From: Planctomycetales bacterium
Lineage (GTDB): Bacteria > Planctomycetota > Phycisphaerae > SM23-33
Assembly (NCBI GenBank): GCA_030642005.1
Contig: DAOWOP010000050.1
Span: forward strand, 1 to 14,715
DNA: 14,715 bases
Reading direction: 5' to 3'
The notes under the pieces were generated by a model. It did not search any database, was not told the origin of the DNA, and was given only the letters and a program-made list of their open reading frames with translations. A program made the position numbers and the translations under genes. Each line of letters opens with the position of its first letter. Positions within the stretch are counted from its first letter, which is position 1. This document shows, piece after piece, positions 1 through 6,349 of this stretch.

Positions 1-120
1 GCAGTTGGCGTCGTATGTTTGGCAACTGAACAACAGGCCGCGAAAGTGCCTCAACTACCGGATGCCCGTAGAGGTGTTCCATGAACGACCCGTTGCACTT
101 GCGGTGTGAATTCGCCAAAC
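1..120 (+). mobile_element. Right end of an IS30-family insertion sequence (boundary approximate)
   Basis: The transposase tail runs to 109 and the TTGCACTTGCGG and GTGTGAATTCGCC stretch at 93-116 looks like an IS30-type terminal repeat. The exact outer boundary cannot be fixed without the left end; the value 120 is an estimate. The target-site duplication is not visible. Confidence 0.5.
2..109 (+). CDS. 3' end of an IS30-family transposase (5' part outside window)
   Basis: The open frame from base 2 to the TGA at 107-109 encodes the last 35 residues of a protein. It contains the stretch W-Q-L-N-N-R-P-R-K-C-L-N-Y-R followed by P-V-E-V-F. This W..LNNRPRK.L.YR.P.EVF pattern is the hallmark C-terminus of IS30-family DDE transposases, where it follows the catalytic Glu. 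The catalytic residues lie outside the window, so it cannot be said whether the gene is intact. The stop sits inside a TTGCACT...GTGTGAATTC stretch (93-113), which resembles the terminal repeats of IS30-family elements, where the transposase gene typically ends at or inside the right inverted repeat. Family assignment rests on this short C-terminal motif only. Confidence 0.8.
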   Translation, partial: QLASYVWQLNNRPRKCLNYRMPVEVFHERPVALAV

Positions 121-147
121 AAAAGCAGTTTTTCTTATAGACCAAAT

Positions 148-174
148 TAATCTCGCCGCCCGAACTGCCGATGC
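148..174 (+). promoter_or_regulatory. Possible sigma28 (FliA/SigD)-type promoter upstream of cheY1
   Basis: TAAT (148-151), 15 bases, then GCCGATGC (167-174). The sigma28 consensus is TAAA-N15-GCCGATAA, so this has 3 of 4 and 6 of 8 matches with ideal spacing. Flagellar and chemotaxis operons are the classical targets of this sigma factor. It would give a leader of about 300 bases. Short degenerate motifs occur by chance, so the call is weak. Confidence 0.3.
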
Positions 175-415
175 TAGATGTACGTGAGGCGCAAGGTCTG
201 GATGTGCTTCCAGATAAGCACGCTTGACTTTCGTAAAGTTGAAGGTCTCGCCAGTCCGGCGACGCGTCTGGTGGATATGCGAAACACTGCAAGGCGTTGC
301 GGTGCGGTTGAGAAACGGGCCTGCCAATCGCAGTTTGCTGCGATTCTGGGCCTCATCGACAAGTGGGATCGGTCACGCCTTTGCTGGAAGTTCTCCAGGC
401 ACTAAAGAGTGCGAA

Positions 416-442
416 CGGGCTTGCCGGGAAGTCCCGCTTTTT
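416..442 (+). terminator. Terminator or attenuator hairpin just upstream of cheY1
   Basis: CGGGCTT (416-422) pairs with AAG plus CCCG (429-431, 433-436; T432 bulged) around a GCCGGG loop, giving a seven-pair GC-rich stem followed by C and five T (438-442). This has the shape of an intrinsic terminator. It lies only 41 bases before the cheY1 start, so it either stops transcripts entering from the insertion sequence side or acts as an attenuator in the cheY1 leader. An alternative CGGGA/TCCCG stem (425-436) overlaps it. Confidence 0.5.
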
Positions 443-483
443 GCGCAGCAGTTTATGGAGCACACAAACAAGGAGCAACAAAC

Positions 484-918
484 ATGCAGATTAATGCACT
501 CGTTGTGGATGACTCAGGGATTATGCGGAAGATGGTGATGCGTACTCTCGTTGAGAGCAGGCTGGCACAATTCACCTTTACCGAGGCTGTTGACGGTCTG
601 GATGCTCTCGAGAAGTTTGATCCCAAGAAAACGGCCATGATGTTCGTGGACTGGAACATGCCCAACATGAGCGGGATCGACTTCGTCAGGAAGATCCGGG
701 CTACGGAAAAGCGCCGCGTCCCGGTCGTCATGATTACCACCGAAGGAACGATGGGCAAGGTTGAAGAGGCGCTTGATGAAGCGAAGGTCGATAGTTACAT
801 CGTCAAGCCCTTCACCGCCGAGGTGCTTAAGAAAAAACTCGAACCACTGTTCGCCAAGTTTGCGGATAAGAAACAGGCCAAGGGTTTCTTCGGAAAACTG
901 GCGGGAAAGGTTGCCTGA
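484..918 (+). CDS. cheY: CheY-type response regulator, first copy
   Basis: The 144-residue protein is a single receiver domain that takes phosphate from CheA and would act on the motor switch or as a phosphate sink. It shows the acidic pair D9-D10, the phosphorylation site D56 in FVDWNMP, the T85/T86 switch position in MITTEG, and K108 in IVKPF. The start at 484 is chosen over an upstream in-frame ATG at 409 because AGGAG lies at 471-475 and the receiver fold begins at residue 3. About twenty residues follow the usual CheY end, rich in Lys, Phe, Ala and Gly (KGFFGKLAGK), forming a possible amphipathic helix. It is followed 44 bases later by a CheX-type phosphatase, then cheA. Confidence 0.95.
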   Translation: MQINALVVDDSGIMRKMVMRTLVESRLAQFTFTEAVDGLDALEKFDPKKTAMMFVDWNMPNMSGIDFVRKIRATEKRRVPVVMITTEGTMGKVEEALDEAKVDSYIVKPFTAEVLKKKLEPLFAKFADKKQAKGFFGKLAGKVA

Positions 919-962
919 CGCGAAAACCGAAAAGATCGCCGCAATCTGAAAGGAAACCAATC

Positions 963-1463
963 ATGGAAACGACAGGGGTCGCAAAAGCATCGGAAGTGGA
1001 GCACATCGAATGCGTCGCGGAAGCGGCTGTGGAGATTTTCAACGCTACCTGCGGAGTAACGATTGCCCCGCTTGACAAAGAGGAAAACCTCGCAGATGAC
1101 GGCGTCATTATCGCCGTTATCTCGCTGGTGGGCGACGTGGATTGGTCTGTTTTCCTCGGTCTGCCTCGCCAGACAGCTATCTCTATCGCCGCCAAGTTCG
1201 CCGGGTTCGAAATTCCCTTCGACAGCGAGGACATGGGCGATGCTATCGGCGAATTGGCCAACATGCTCGGCGGGCAGGTCAAGGCCTTGCTGGACCAGCG
1301 CAGCGTCAAGGCCAACATCTCTCTGCCGAGCGTAATACGGGCTGAAAATATGGAAGTCCTGGTTCAGCGGGGCGTTGCCGGGGCAAAGACCTGCTTCGAC
1401 TCGACACTGGGAAAACTGTGGACCGGCGCGGCAGTCGGCAAGGGCGGCTCTGTTGTGGTGTAG
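963..1463 (+). CDS. cheX: CheX-type CheY-P phosphatase, first copy
   Basis: The 166-residue protein belongs to the CheC/CheX/FliY fold family, which hydrolyses the aspartyl phosphate of CheY. The family signature D-x3-E-x2-N with a Pro 22 residues after the Asn is complete: D93, E97, N100, P122. There is one such active-site helix, as in CheX; CheC usually has two. The preceding block V-I-I-A-V-I-S-L-V-G gives the typical beta strand. AGGA at 951-954 is eight bases before the ATG. It sits between cheY1 and cheA, so CheY1 is the obvious substrate. CheX proteins usually work as dimers. The distinction of CheX from a CheC-like single-site protein is by motif count only. Confidence 0.85.
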   Translation: METTGVAKASEVEHIECVAEAAVEIFNATCGVTIAPLDKEENLADDGVIIAVISLVGDVDWSVFLGLPRQTAISIAAKFAGFEIPFDSEDMGDAIGELANMLGGQVKALLDQRSVKANISLPSVIRAENMEVLVQRGVAGAKTCFDSTLGKLWTGAAVGKGGSVVV

Positions 1464-1527
1464 GAAGACACAGAAAACCCAAGGCTGACGACCGAGTCGG
1501 GAACATAACAGAATTCGGGGAATTAAA

Positions 1528-3867
1528 ATGACAACGGTCGATACACTTGAAAACATCAGTGCCGAAATCCTGGCTCTGAACCCTGATGATAAAGAGGCGA
1601 TTGTCAAAATCGGCACGTCTCTTGAGCAGGTTATTGAAGAACTCCCGACAGATTCCGCAGAGGCGGAAAATGCCTTGATGCTTGGGATAAGTGTCCTCCA
1701 GGCTGTCTATGAGGAAAACGTTTCGGACCCTTCCGCCGCTACGATCGCTTTTGCCGAAGCAGTCGCCGCTGTCGGCCGGTGTCTGGCAGACGACCAAAAC
1801 GCCAAAGAAAGCGAATCGCTCCGGAAAGCCGACGACGCCCTACAGACAATCCTCGCTCTCGCCAACGAAAACCCTGACATCGACGATGTTCCCGACGCCA
1901 AAGAAGACTCCATCGCTGACAAAGTCGAGGCCGAGGCAGGCGAATCCGACGATACCGATGCGGCGGTTGACACAGCCGGCGGAGCGGCTGACCCTGTTGA
2001 CTCGCCGAACGAGACCGAACCGACCGGTAAAACACTGCCCACGCTCCCTGAAGATGCAGACCCGGAAATCATGAAAGAATTTATCGTTGAATGTCTCGAC
2101 CACATCTCCGCAGCCGAGGCCTCAATGCTCGACCTGGAAAGCAATCCCGGTGATACCGAGCAGATCAATACGATCTTCCGCGCCTTCCATACGATAAAGG
2201 GCACCTCCGGCTTCCTGGGACTGGACCACATTCAGAAACTCGCTCACCTGGCTGAAAGCCTCCTGGACCGCGCACGCGAGGGCGAGATTCAGATCACGGG
2301 CGGGTACGCCGACCTGGCGCTGAAATCCGGCGACACGCTGCGGGCCATGATTGATACCCTCAAAGGCGTCAGCCCCGGCGACGAACTGACAATCCCGGAA
2401 AACTTCGATGACCTGCTGAAACAACTCTCCGACCCGGAAGGTCATGGAATCGGAGACACCGGCGAGTCTGAAGAAATACGCCTGGGCGACATTCTCGTCG
2501 GCAAAGGTCTGGCAGACCGCGAAAAAGTTGAAGATGCCGTCAACCAGCAGGGCGCAAAGCGGTTGGGCGAAGTGCTGGTCGAAAAAAAGGTCGTCGCTGC
2601 AAGCGACGTCGCCAAGGCCATTCGCACACAAAAACAGATTAAAGGACAAATAGCGACGGAGGCGTCGATTCGAGTAAATACAGACCGGCTTGACAGCCTC
2701 GTCAACATGGCCGGCGAACTCGTAATCGCCCAGTCGATGGTCGCGCAGGACCCCGACGTTATTGGCGGCGCTAAGCCTCGCCTGACCAGGAACGTCGCAC
2801 ACGCCGGCAAGATCGTCCGTGAGTTACAGGACCTGACAATGTCCCTGCGGATGGTCCCGCTGAAGGGGACGTTCCGGAAAATGGCCCGCCTGGTGCGAGA
2901 CCTCGCCCGCAAAGCCGGTAAAAACGTCCAGTTCGTTACCGAGGGCGAAGAAACCGAAATCGACCGCAACATGGTCGAAATGCTCAATGACCCGCTGGTT
3001 CATATGATCCGCAACGCCGTCGATCATGGGGTCGAACCAACCGAGCAGCGCCAGGAAGCAGGGAAAAACCCCACCGGCACCGTGAGCCTGCGGGCATATC
3101 ACTCCGCCGGAAACGTCGTTATCAAATTGACCGACGACGGAAAAGGGCTGGACCGGGACAGGATCCTCGCAAAGGCCCGCGAACGAGACATCATCGATCC
3201 GGATCAGGAAATGACCGAAAGCGAAATCTTCGGCCTGATCTTCCAGGCGGGCTTCTCCACAGCCGAGAAGGTAACTGACGTTTCAGGACGAGGCGTCGGC
3301 ATGGACGTGGTCAAAAAGGGTATCGAGGCGCTTCACGGGCGGATCGACGTAACCTCCAAAATCGGCGAAGGTTCAACGTTCACGATGAGACTGCCGCTGA
3401 CAATGGCAATTGCCGACGCGATGCTCATCCGCGTTGGTAACGAGCATTATCTGCTGCCGACCATATCGATCGAACAGAGTTTCCGACCCGCACCCGGAAC
3501 CGTCTCCGCCGTAACCGGGCGGGGCGAGATGGCCATGCTTCGGGGCAATCTGCTGCCGGTGTTCCGCCTGTACGAACTGTTCGGCGTCACCGATGCCATT
3601 ACCGACCCATACCAGGCCCTGCTGATAAGTATTGAGGGCGAAGGAAAACGATGTGCACTGATGGTCGATGAACTTCTGGGCCAGCAGCAGGTTGTCATCA
3701 AGACCCTTGGAGGATCTCTCGGACAAATTCCCGGCGTCTCCGGCGGGAGTATCCTCGGCGACGGGCAAGTGGGACTCATTCTGGACGCTACAGGCCTGCT
3801 GAAACTGGCGACCAGCAAAGCGTCGAACCGTCCGAAAATCACCCAGAAGGAAAGACCGGCTGCATAA
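1528..3867 (+). CDS. cheA: Chemotaxis histidine kinase CheA with an MshEN-like insert
   Basis: The 779-residue protein is the central kinase, phosphorylating CheY and CheB under receptor control. In order: a helical N-terminal module of unknown family (about 1-115); an acidic Asp/Glu/Ala-rich linker (115-175); an HPt domain (176-285) with phospho-accepting H221 in FHTIKGTSGFLG; two RLG-type repeats (318-341 and 345-368); dimerisation P3 (about 381-445); ATPase P4 with N box HMIRNAVDHG (from H492), DDGKG (536-540) and GRGVGMD (from 587); and the CheW-like P5 (about 630-765). The usual CheY-binding P2 is not seen; the RLG repeats occupy its place. All catalytic motifs are intact. The start follows a GGGGAA at 1517-1522. 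It lies downstream of cheY1-cheX1 and upstream of a 508-base gap, so cheW is probably on another transcript. Confidence 0.97.
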   Translation: MTTVDTLENISAEILALNPDDKEAIVKIGTSLEQVIEELPTDSAEAENALMLGISVLQAVYEENVSDPSAATIAFAEAVAAVGRCLADDQNAKESESLRKADDALQTILALANENPDIDDVPDAKEDSIADKVEAEAGESDDTDAAVDTAGGAADPVDSPNETEPTGKTLPTLPEDADPEIMKEFIVECLDHISAAEASMLDLESNPGDTEQINTIFRAFHTIKGTSGFLGLDHIQKLAHLAESLLDRAREGEIQITGGYADLALKSGDTLRAMIDTLKGVSPGDELTIPENFDDLLKQLSDPEGHGIGDTGESEEIRLGDILVGKGLADREKVEDAVNQQGAKRLGEVLVEKKVVAASDVAKAIRTQKQIKGQIATEASIRVNTDRLDSLVNMAGELVIAQSMVAQDPDVIGGAKPRLTRNVAHAGKIVRELQDLTMSLRMVPLKGTFRKMARLVRDLARKAGKNVQFVTEGEETEIDRNMVEMLNDPLVHMIRNAVDHGVEPTEQRQEAGKNPTGTVSLRAYHSAGNVVIKLTDDGKGLDRDRILAKARERDIIDPDQEMTESEIFGLIFQAGFSTAEKVTDVSGRGVGMDVVKKGIEALHGRIDVTSKIGEGSTFTMRLPLTMAIADAMLIRVGNEHYLLPTISIEQSFRPAPGTVSAVTGRGEMAMLRGNLLPVFRLYELFGVTDAITDPYQALLISIEGEGKRCALMVDELLGQQQVVIKTLGGSLGQIPGVSGGSILGDGQVGLILDATGLLKLATSKASNRPKITQKERPAA
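2479..2631 (+). other. Tandem MshEN-like repeats inside CheA
   Basis: CheA residues 318-341 and 345-368 are two 24-residue repeats. Each has R1, L2, G3, hydrophobic residues at 6 and 7, hydrophobic residues at 11, 17 and 21, and Gln at 24. Repeat 1 also has G10; repeat 2 has Lys there. They are joined by G-A-K. The pattern is that of the MshEN domain (T2SSE_N superfamily) known to bind cyclic-di-GMP in MshE-type ATPases, where the two motifs are separated by about five residues. Nucleotide binding here is inference. Confidence 0.65.
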
Positions 3868-3899
3868 AGGGGCTCCCGGATACCATGCTACCACCAATT

Positions 3900-3916
3900 T
3901 ACCGCAAAAAGCGGTA
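3900..3916 (+). terminator. Hairpin shortly after cheA (weak terminator candidate)
   Basis: TACCGC and GCGGTA form a perfect six-pair stem around an AAAAA loop, 33 bases after the cheA stop. There is no T run after it, so it may be a Rho-linked or mRNA-end structure rather than an intrinsic terminator. Confidence 0.3.
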
Positions 3917-4156
3917 GTTCGGTATCTGTCCTGTCACTTCAGGAACGGTAACTCGATATTCCCATTCCCTGTTTTCACTTTGTTCACTCGGTACCTGTCT
4001 TCCCGATTATCAAGAACCGCCTCGCAAATCCCGCAAGGGATGCCTGACGGCAGGACGTCCCCGGGGAACGCTTGGCCTTCACAGATTCATCGCACTTTTC
4101 CCAACTTTTGCCCCTATTCACGCTTTTTGCATTATTCTGAAATTTCTGGTTTTAAC

Positions 4157-4185
4157 TAAACTGGTTCCTCTCCCTATGCCGATAT
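4157..4185 (+). promoter_or_regulatory. Sigma28 (FliA/SigD)-like promoter upstream of cheW
   Basis: TAAA (4157-4160), 17 bases, then GCCGATAT (4178-4185). The -10 element matches the SigD/FliA consensus fully (GCCGATAT/GCCGATAA) and the -35 core TAAA is perfect. The spacer is one to two bases longer than the usual 14-16. Its place in the gap before cheW, in a motility locus, supports it. It would give an untranslated leader of about 185 bases. Confidence 0.4.
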
Positions 4186-4267
4186 TCGGATAGTCGGTTG
4201 CGAATGGTGCGGACCGTTGGAGCAGCGTCAGATGGTTCGTAATCAGGTTTTGTCAATGTTGGCCCTC

Positions 4268-4314
4268 CATGGCATGGAATGCCCACTCTATCGCCATGCC
4301 GTGCGAATCACGGC
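4268..4314 (+). promoter_or_regulatory. Overlapping, mutually exclusive hairpins in the cheW leader
   Basis: CATGGCATGG (4268-4277) can pair with CCATGCCGTG (4294-4303) over ten positions with one G-U pair. GCCGTG (4298-4303) can instead pair with CACGGC (4309-4314) around CGAAT. A third option is GGCAT/ATGCC at 4271-4283. The first two cannot form together. This lies 62 bases before the cheW start. Confidence 0.35.
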
Positions 4315-4375
4315 CTCTATTTCCGTTTATACCGTTACACATCCGAAGTGTAAGTCCATTTAGGAAAGGAAGAAA

Positions 4376-4900
4376 ATGTCTGAACAAGCAACAGCAACAG
4401 AGCAGCAGCAAAGACAGAAAGCGGGAAAGTATCTGACTTTCGTCCTTGCCGACGAGGAATATGGCCTGGAGATTCTCCGCGTCCGCGAGCTCATCGGGTA
4501 CATGGACATCACCGCCGTACCGCAGACACCTGATTACGTCAGGGGCGTTATCAATCTGCGTGGGCAGGTGATACCCGTGATTGATCTGCGGGCCAAGTTC
4601 GGCATGGAATCCATCGAGCCGACCGAGGAAACCTGCATCATCGTGGTGGAAATCTCACAAGGCGGCAAGAGCGTCAGCACGGGAATCGTGGTCGATCGCG
4701 TCTCGGAGGTGCTCGACATCGCCGGCGGGGACATAGAAGACCCGCCAACCTTCGGAAGTGACGTCGATACCGAATTCATCCTCGGCATGGGGAAGATCGG
4801 CGATTCCGTAAAGATACTTCTCGATATCGACAAAGTCCTGGCTGGGACGGACATCGCCGGCATAGAAGGTGTTACCTCGCCCGCTACCCCGGATGAGTAA
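4376..4900 (+). CDS. cheW: Chemotaxis coupling protein CheW
   Basis: The 174-residue protein is a single CheW domain that bridges the receptor tip and the P5 domain of CheA in the cytoplasmic array. It starts with a Gln-rich stretch (residues 1-17), then K-Y-L-T-F-V-L-A-D-E-E-Y-G and the conserved V55-R-G-V-I-N-L-R62-G-Q-V-I-P-V-I-D-L core, with R62 in the same place as the key Arg of E. coli CheW. The second subdomain contains GIVVDRVSEVL and a C-terminal ILLDIDKVL. An AGGAAAGGAAG purine run lies just before the ATG. Its TAA stop overlaps the ribosome site of the porin gene, which begins eight bases later, so the two are co-translated. It leads the second block of che genes. Confidence 0.96.
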   Translation: MSEQATATEQQQRQKAGKYLTFVLADEEYGLEILRVRELIGYMDITAVPQTPDYVRGVINLRGQVIPVIDLRAKFGMESIEPTEETCIIVVEISQGGKSVSTGIVVDRVSEVLDIAGGDIEDPPTFGSDVDTEFILGMGKIGDSVKILLDIDKVLAGTDIAGIEGVTSPATPDE

Positions 4901-4904
4901 GGAG
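4899..4904 (+). promoter_or_regulatory. Ribosome site of the porin gene, overlapping the cheW stop
   Basis: AAGGAG includes the last two bases of the cheW TAA. It lies 4 bases before the ATG at 4909 and 7 bases before the ATG at 4912, favouring 4912 as the real start. Confidence 0.7.
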
Positions 4905-4908
4905 ACTC

Positions 4909-6201
4909 ATGATGAACAAGATATCAAACATAGTCGCCGCAGGGGTATTCCTGTTGACCACTATCGTGGTGGCACCCCCTTCAGCCGGAGCGGAAGAGTC
5001 CGCTTCTTCAGAAGAAATGATGAAAATGCTCAAGCGGCTTGACAAGCGCGTTGCTGAGCAGGACCGTCGTATCGCCGAACTGAAGTCCGCCCTGAATCAG
5101 GAGCGCTCGCAGAAAACGCGATACGAGGAAATCAAGAGTATCATCAAGGAAATAAACGCCGAAGCCGGCGGGGCGCCTGTCGGCCTGCCGCAGTGGATGG
5201 AGAACCTGAAGTTCTACGGCGACCTCCGGCTGAGGTACCAGCACGACTGCTTTAACACCAACGCCAAAAACCGTAACCGCGGACGATTCCGCCTCCGCCT
5301 GGGCATCAAGAAGACCTGGTTGGATAAGCAACTGGAAGTGGGATTCCGACTGGCCAGCGGCTCCAACGACGACCCGACCTCCACCAACCAGACCTTCGAC
5401 AACAACTTCAGCAAAAAACGCATCTGGATCGACCGGGCCTACGCAAAGTATTCACCAAAGGCCCTCAAGGGCCTGACGCTCGTCGGCGGTAAAATGGCGA
5501 ATCCTTTCGTCCACACCGACATGATCTGGGACAGCGACCTTAACCCCGAAGGCGTCTGGGGCGTCTATAAGTACCCCTGCCTAGGCTCGTTCGAGCCGTT
5601 CGCGGGCGCGGGATACTTTCAGTTGATGCATAACAGGGACACTCACGACGGCACCATGTACGGTTATCAGGCAGGGTTTAACTGGAAGGTCGTCAAAGAT
5701 CTCAAGTGGACCTCCGCCGTAACGTACTACGACTTCGACCACTACGAAGACAACTACACCGCCGCCGACGGAAACACCGAACTGAACGGCCTCCTGACGG
5801 CTGAAGAGTTCCACGTCTTCAACCTGACCAACAAGGTCGGCTTCAAGGCGCTCAACCTGCCTATGAGCGTCTATGTGGACTACGCGCACAACTGCGGCAA
5901 CAACCTGGCAGGGAAGAGTGACGCACTGGGCGTCGGTTACAAAATCGGGACCAACAAGGCTAAGGGCGACTGGTCGGCGTCGTACCAGTACAAATACATC
6001 GAAGCCAACGCCACCCCCGGCGGATTCAACGACGGCTCCTTCGGCGGGTCAAACCGCAAGGGACACGTCTTCGGCGCCAAGTACAACATCGCCGATTACC
6101 TGACGGTCGGCGCTTCGGTGTACTACACGCAGCCGGTATCAGGCGACGGTACGGGTAACACTACAACCACAGCTATAGGAGATTTGATATGGAAATTTTA
6201 G
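4909..6201 (+). CDS. Outer-membrane porin with N-terminal coiled coil
   Basis: The 430-residue product has a signal peptide (basic start M-N-K, hydrophobic V-A-A-G-V-F-L-L-T-T-I-V-V-A, likely cut after SAGA near residue 28). A heptad-like coiled coil follows at about 35-80 (MLKRLDKRVAEQDRRIAELK), then a beta-barrel of alternating aromatic and polar strands, beginning with L-K-F-Y-G-D-L-R-L-R-Y-Q. The last residue is Phe (IGDLIWKF), the usual barrel-assembly signature. This matches the putative porin (Porin_5) type. The coiled coil may anchor it to the cell wall. Two ATGs are possible, 4909 and 4912; GGAG at 4901-4904 is better spaced for 4912. The substrate is unknown. It is embedded between cheW and the receptor gene, which is unusual and suggests shared expression with chemotaxis. 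Confidence 0.8.
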   Translation: MMNKISNIVAAGVFLLTTIVVAPPSAGAEESASSEEMMKMLKRLDKRVAEQDRRIAELKSALNQERSQKTRYEEIKSIIKEINAEAGGAPVGLPQWMENLKFYGDLRLRYQHDCFNTNAKNRNRGRFRLRLGIKKTWLDKQLEVGFRLASGSNDDPTSTNQTFDNNFSKKRIWIDRAYAKYSPKALKGLTLVGGKMANPFVHTDMIWDSDLNPEGVWGVYKYPCLGSFEPFAGAGYFQLMHNRDTHDGTMYGYQAGFNWKVVKDLKWTSAVTYYDFDHYEDNYTAADGNTELNGLLTAEEFHVFNLTNKVGFKALNLPMSVYVDYAHNCGNNLAGKSDALGVGYKIGTNKAKGDWSASYQYKYIEANATPGGFNDGSFGGSNRKGHVFGAKYNIADYLTVGASVYYTQPVSGDGTGNTTTTAIGDLIWKF

Positions 6202-6230
6202 GCCAGACGGAAGGCACAATCGAGGCAGTA

Positions 6231-6249
6231 GCGCGGGAGCCTCCCGCGC
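6231..6249 (+). terminator. GC-only hairpin between porin and receptor genes
   Basis: GCGCGGG (6231-6237) and CCCGCGC (6243-6249) form a seven-pair all-GC stem around AGCCT, 30 bases after the porin stop. No T run follows. It could protect the cheW-porin mRNA end, allow partial termination, or lower receptor expression relative to the porin. Confidence 0.4.
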
Positions 6250-6349
6250 AAACCGCTTCGGTGTCAGAACCGGTATGAGAAATCGAGTCAGAAGAATGTA
6301 AAGGCATAAGTGTACTTTGGAAAAACACCTATTGGGAGAGGAAACAACA

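Larger units (their letters stand above)
110..483 (+). other. 374-base gap: no convincing gene, structured candidate leader of cheY1
   Basis: Short open frames here show no recognisable family and no good ribosome site. What the sequence does show is a series of perfect or near-perfect hairpins: GTGCTT/AAGCAC at 204-221; CACTGCAA/TTGCGGTG (one G-U pair) at 285-304; AATCGCAG/CTGCGATT at 326-345; CTGGA/TCCAG at 384-398; and a terminator-like hairpin at 416-442. The cheY1 ribosome site follows at 471-475. This suggests a long structured 5' leader. No known riboswitch consensus was recognised in it. Confidence 0.45.
3868..4375 (+). other. 508-base gap between cheA and cheW: no gene, hairpins and possible promoter
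   Basis: No plausible coding frame is seen. The gap holds a TACCGC/GCGGTA hairpin at 3900-3916; a cluster of small stems at 4028-4067 (ATCCC-GCAA-GGGAT, TGCC-TGAC-GGCA, and the palindrome TCCCCGGGGA); a T-rich stretch around 4095-4155; a sigma28-like promoter at 4157-4185; and overlapping stems at 4268-4314 ahead of cheW. Confidence 0.6.

Noticed and set aside
55..327. Minus-strand open frame of 90 codons at the left end
   Set aside because: It overlaps the transposase tail and the hairpins, and its Arg/Ser/Thr-rich translation looks like an antisense shadow.
178..405. Open frame of 75 codons in the cheY1 leader (and overlapping frames up to 538)
   Set aside because: No ribosome site, no recognisable family, unlike the neighbouring genes in composition, and it covers the hairpin series.
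110..483. Known cyclic-di-GMP (GEMM) or cobalamin riboswitch in the cheY1 leader
   Set aside because: The conserved core sequences of these classes were looked for by eye and not found; only generic hairpins are visible.
795..1616. Minus-strand open frame of 273 codons
   Set aside because: Antisense to cheX1 and the ends of cheY1 and cheA; the plus-strand genes carry full catalytic motifs.
6317..6349. Upstream TTG start for the receptor gene
   Set aside because: It has no ribosome site; the ATG at 6350 has GGGAGAGGAA and gives a normal short cytoplasmic start before TM1.
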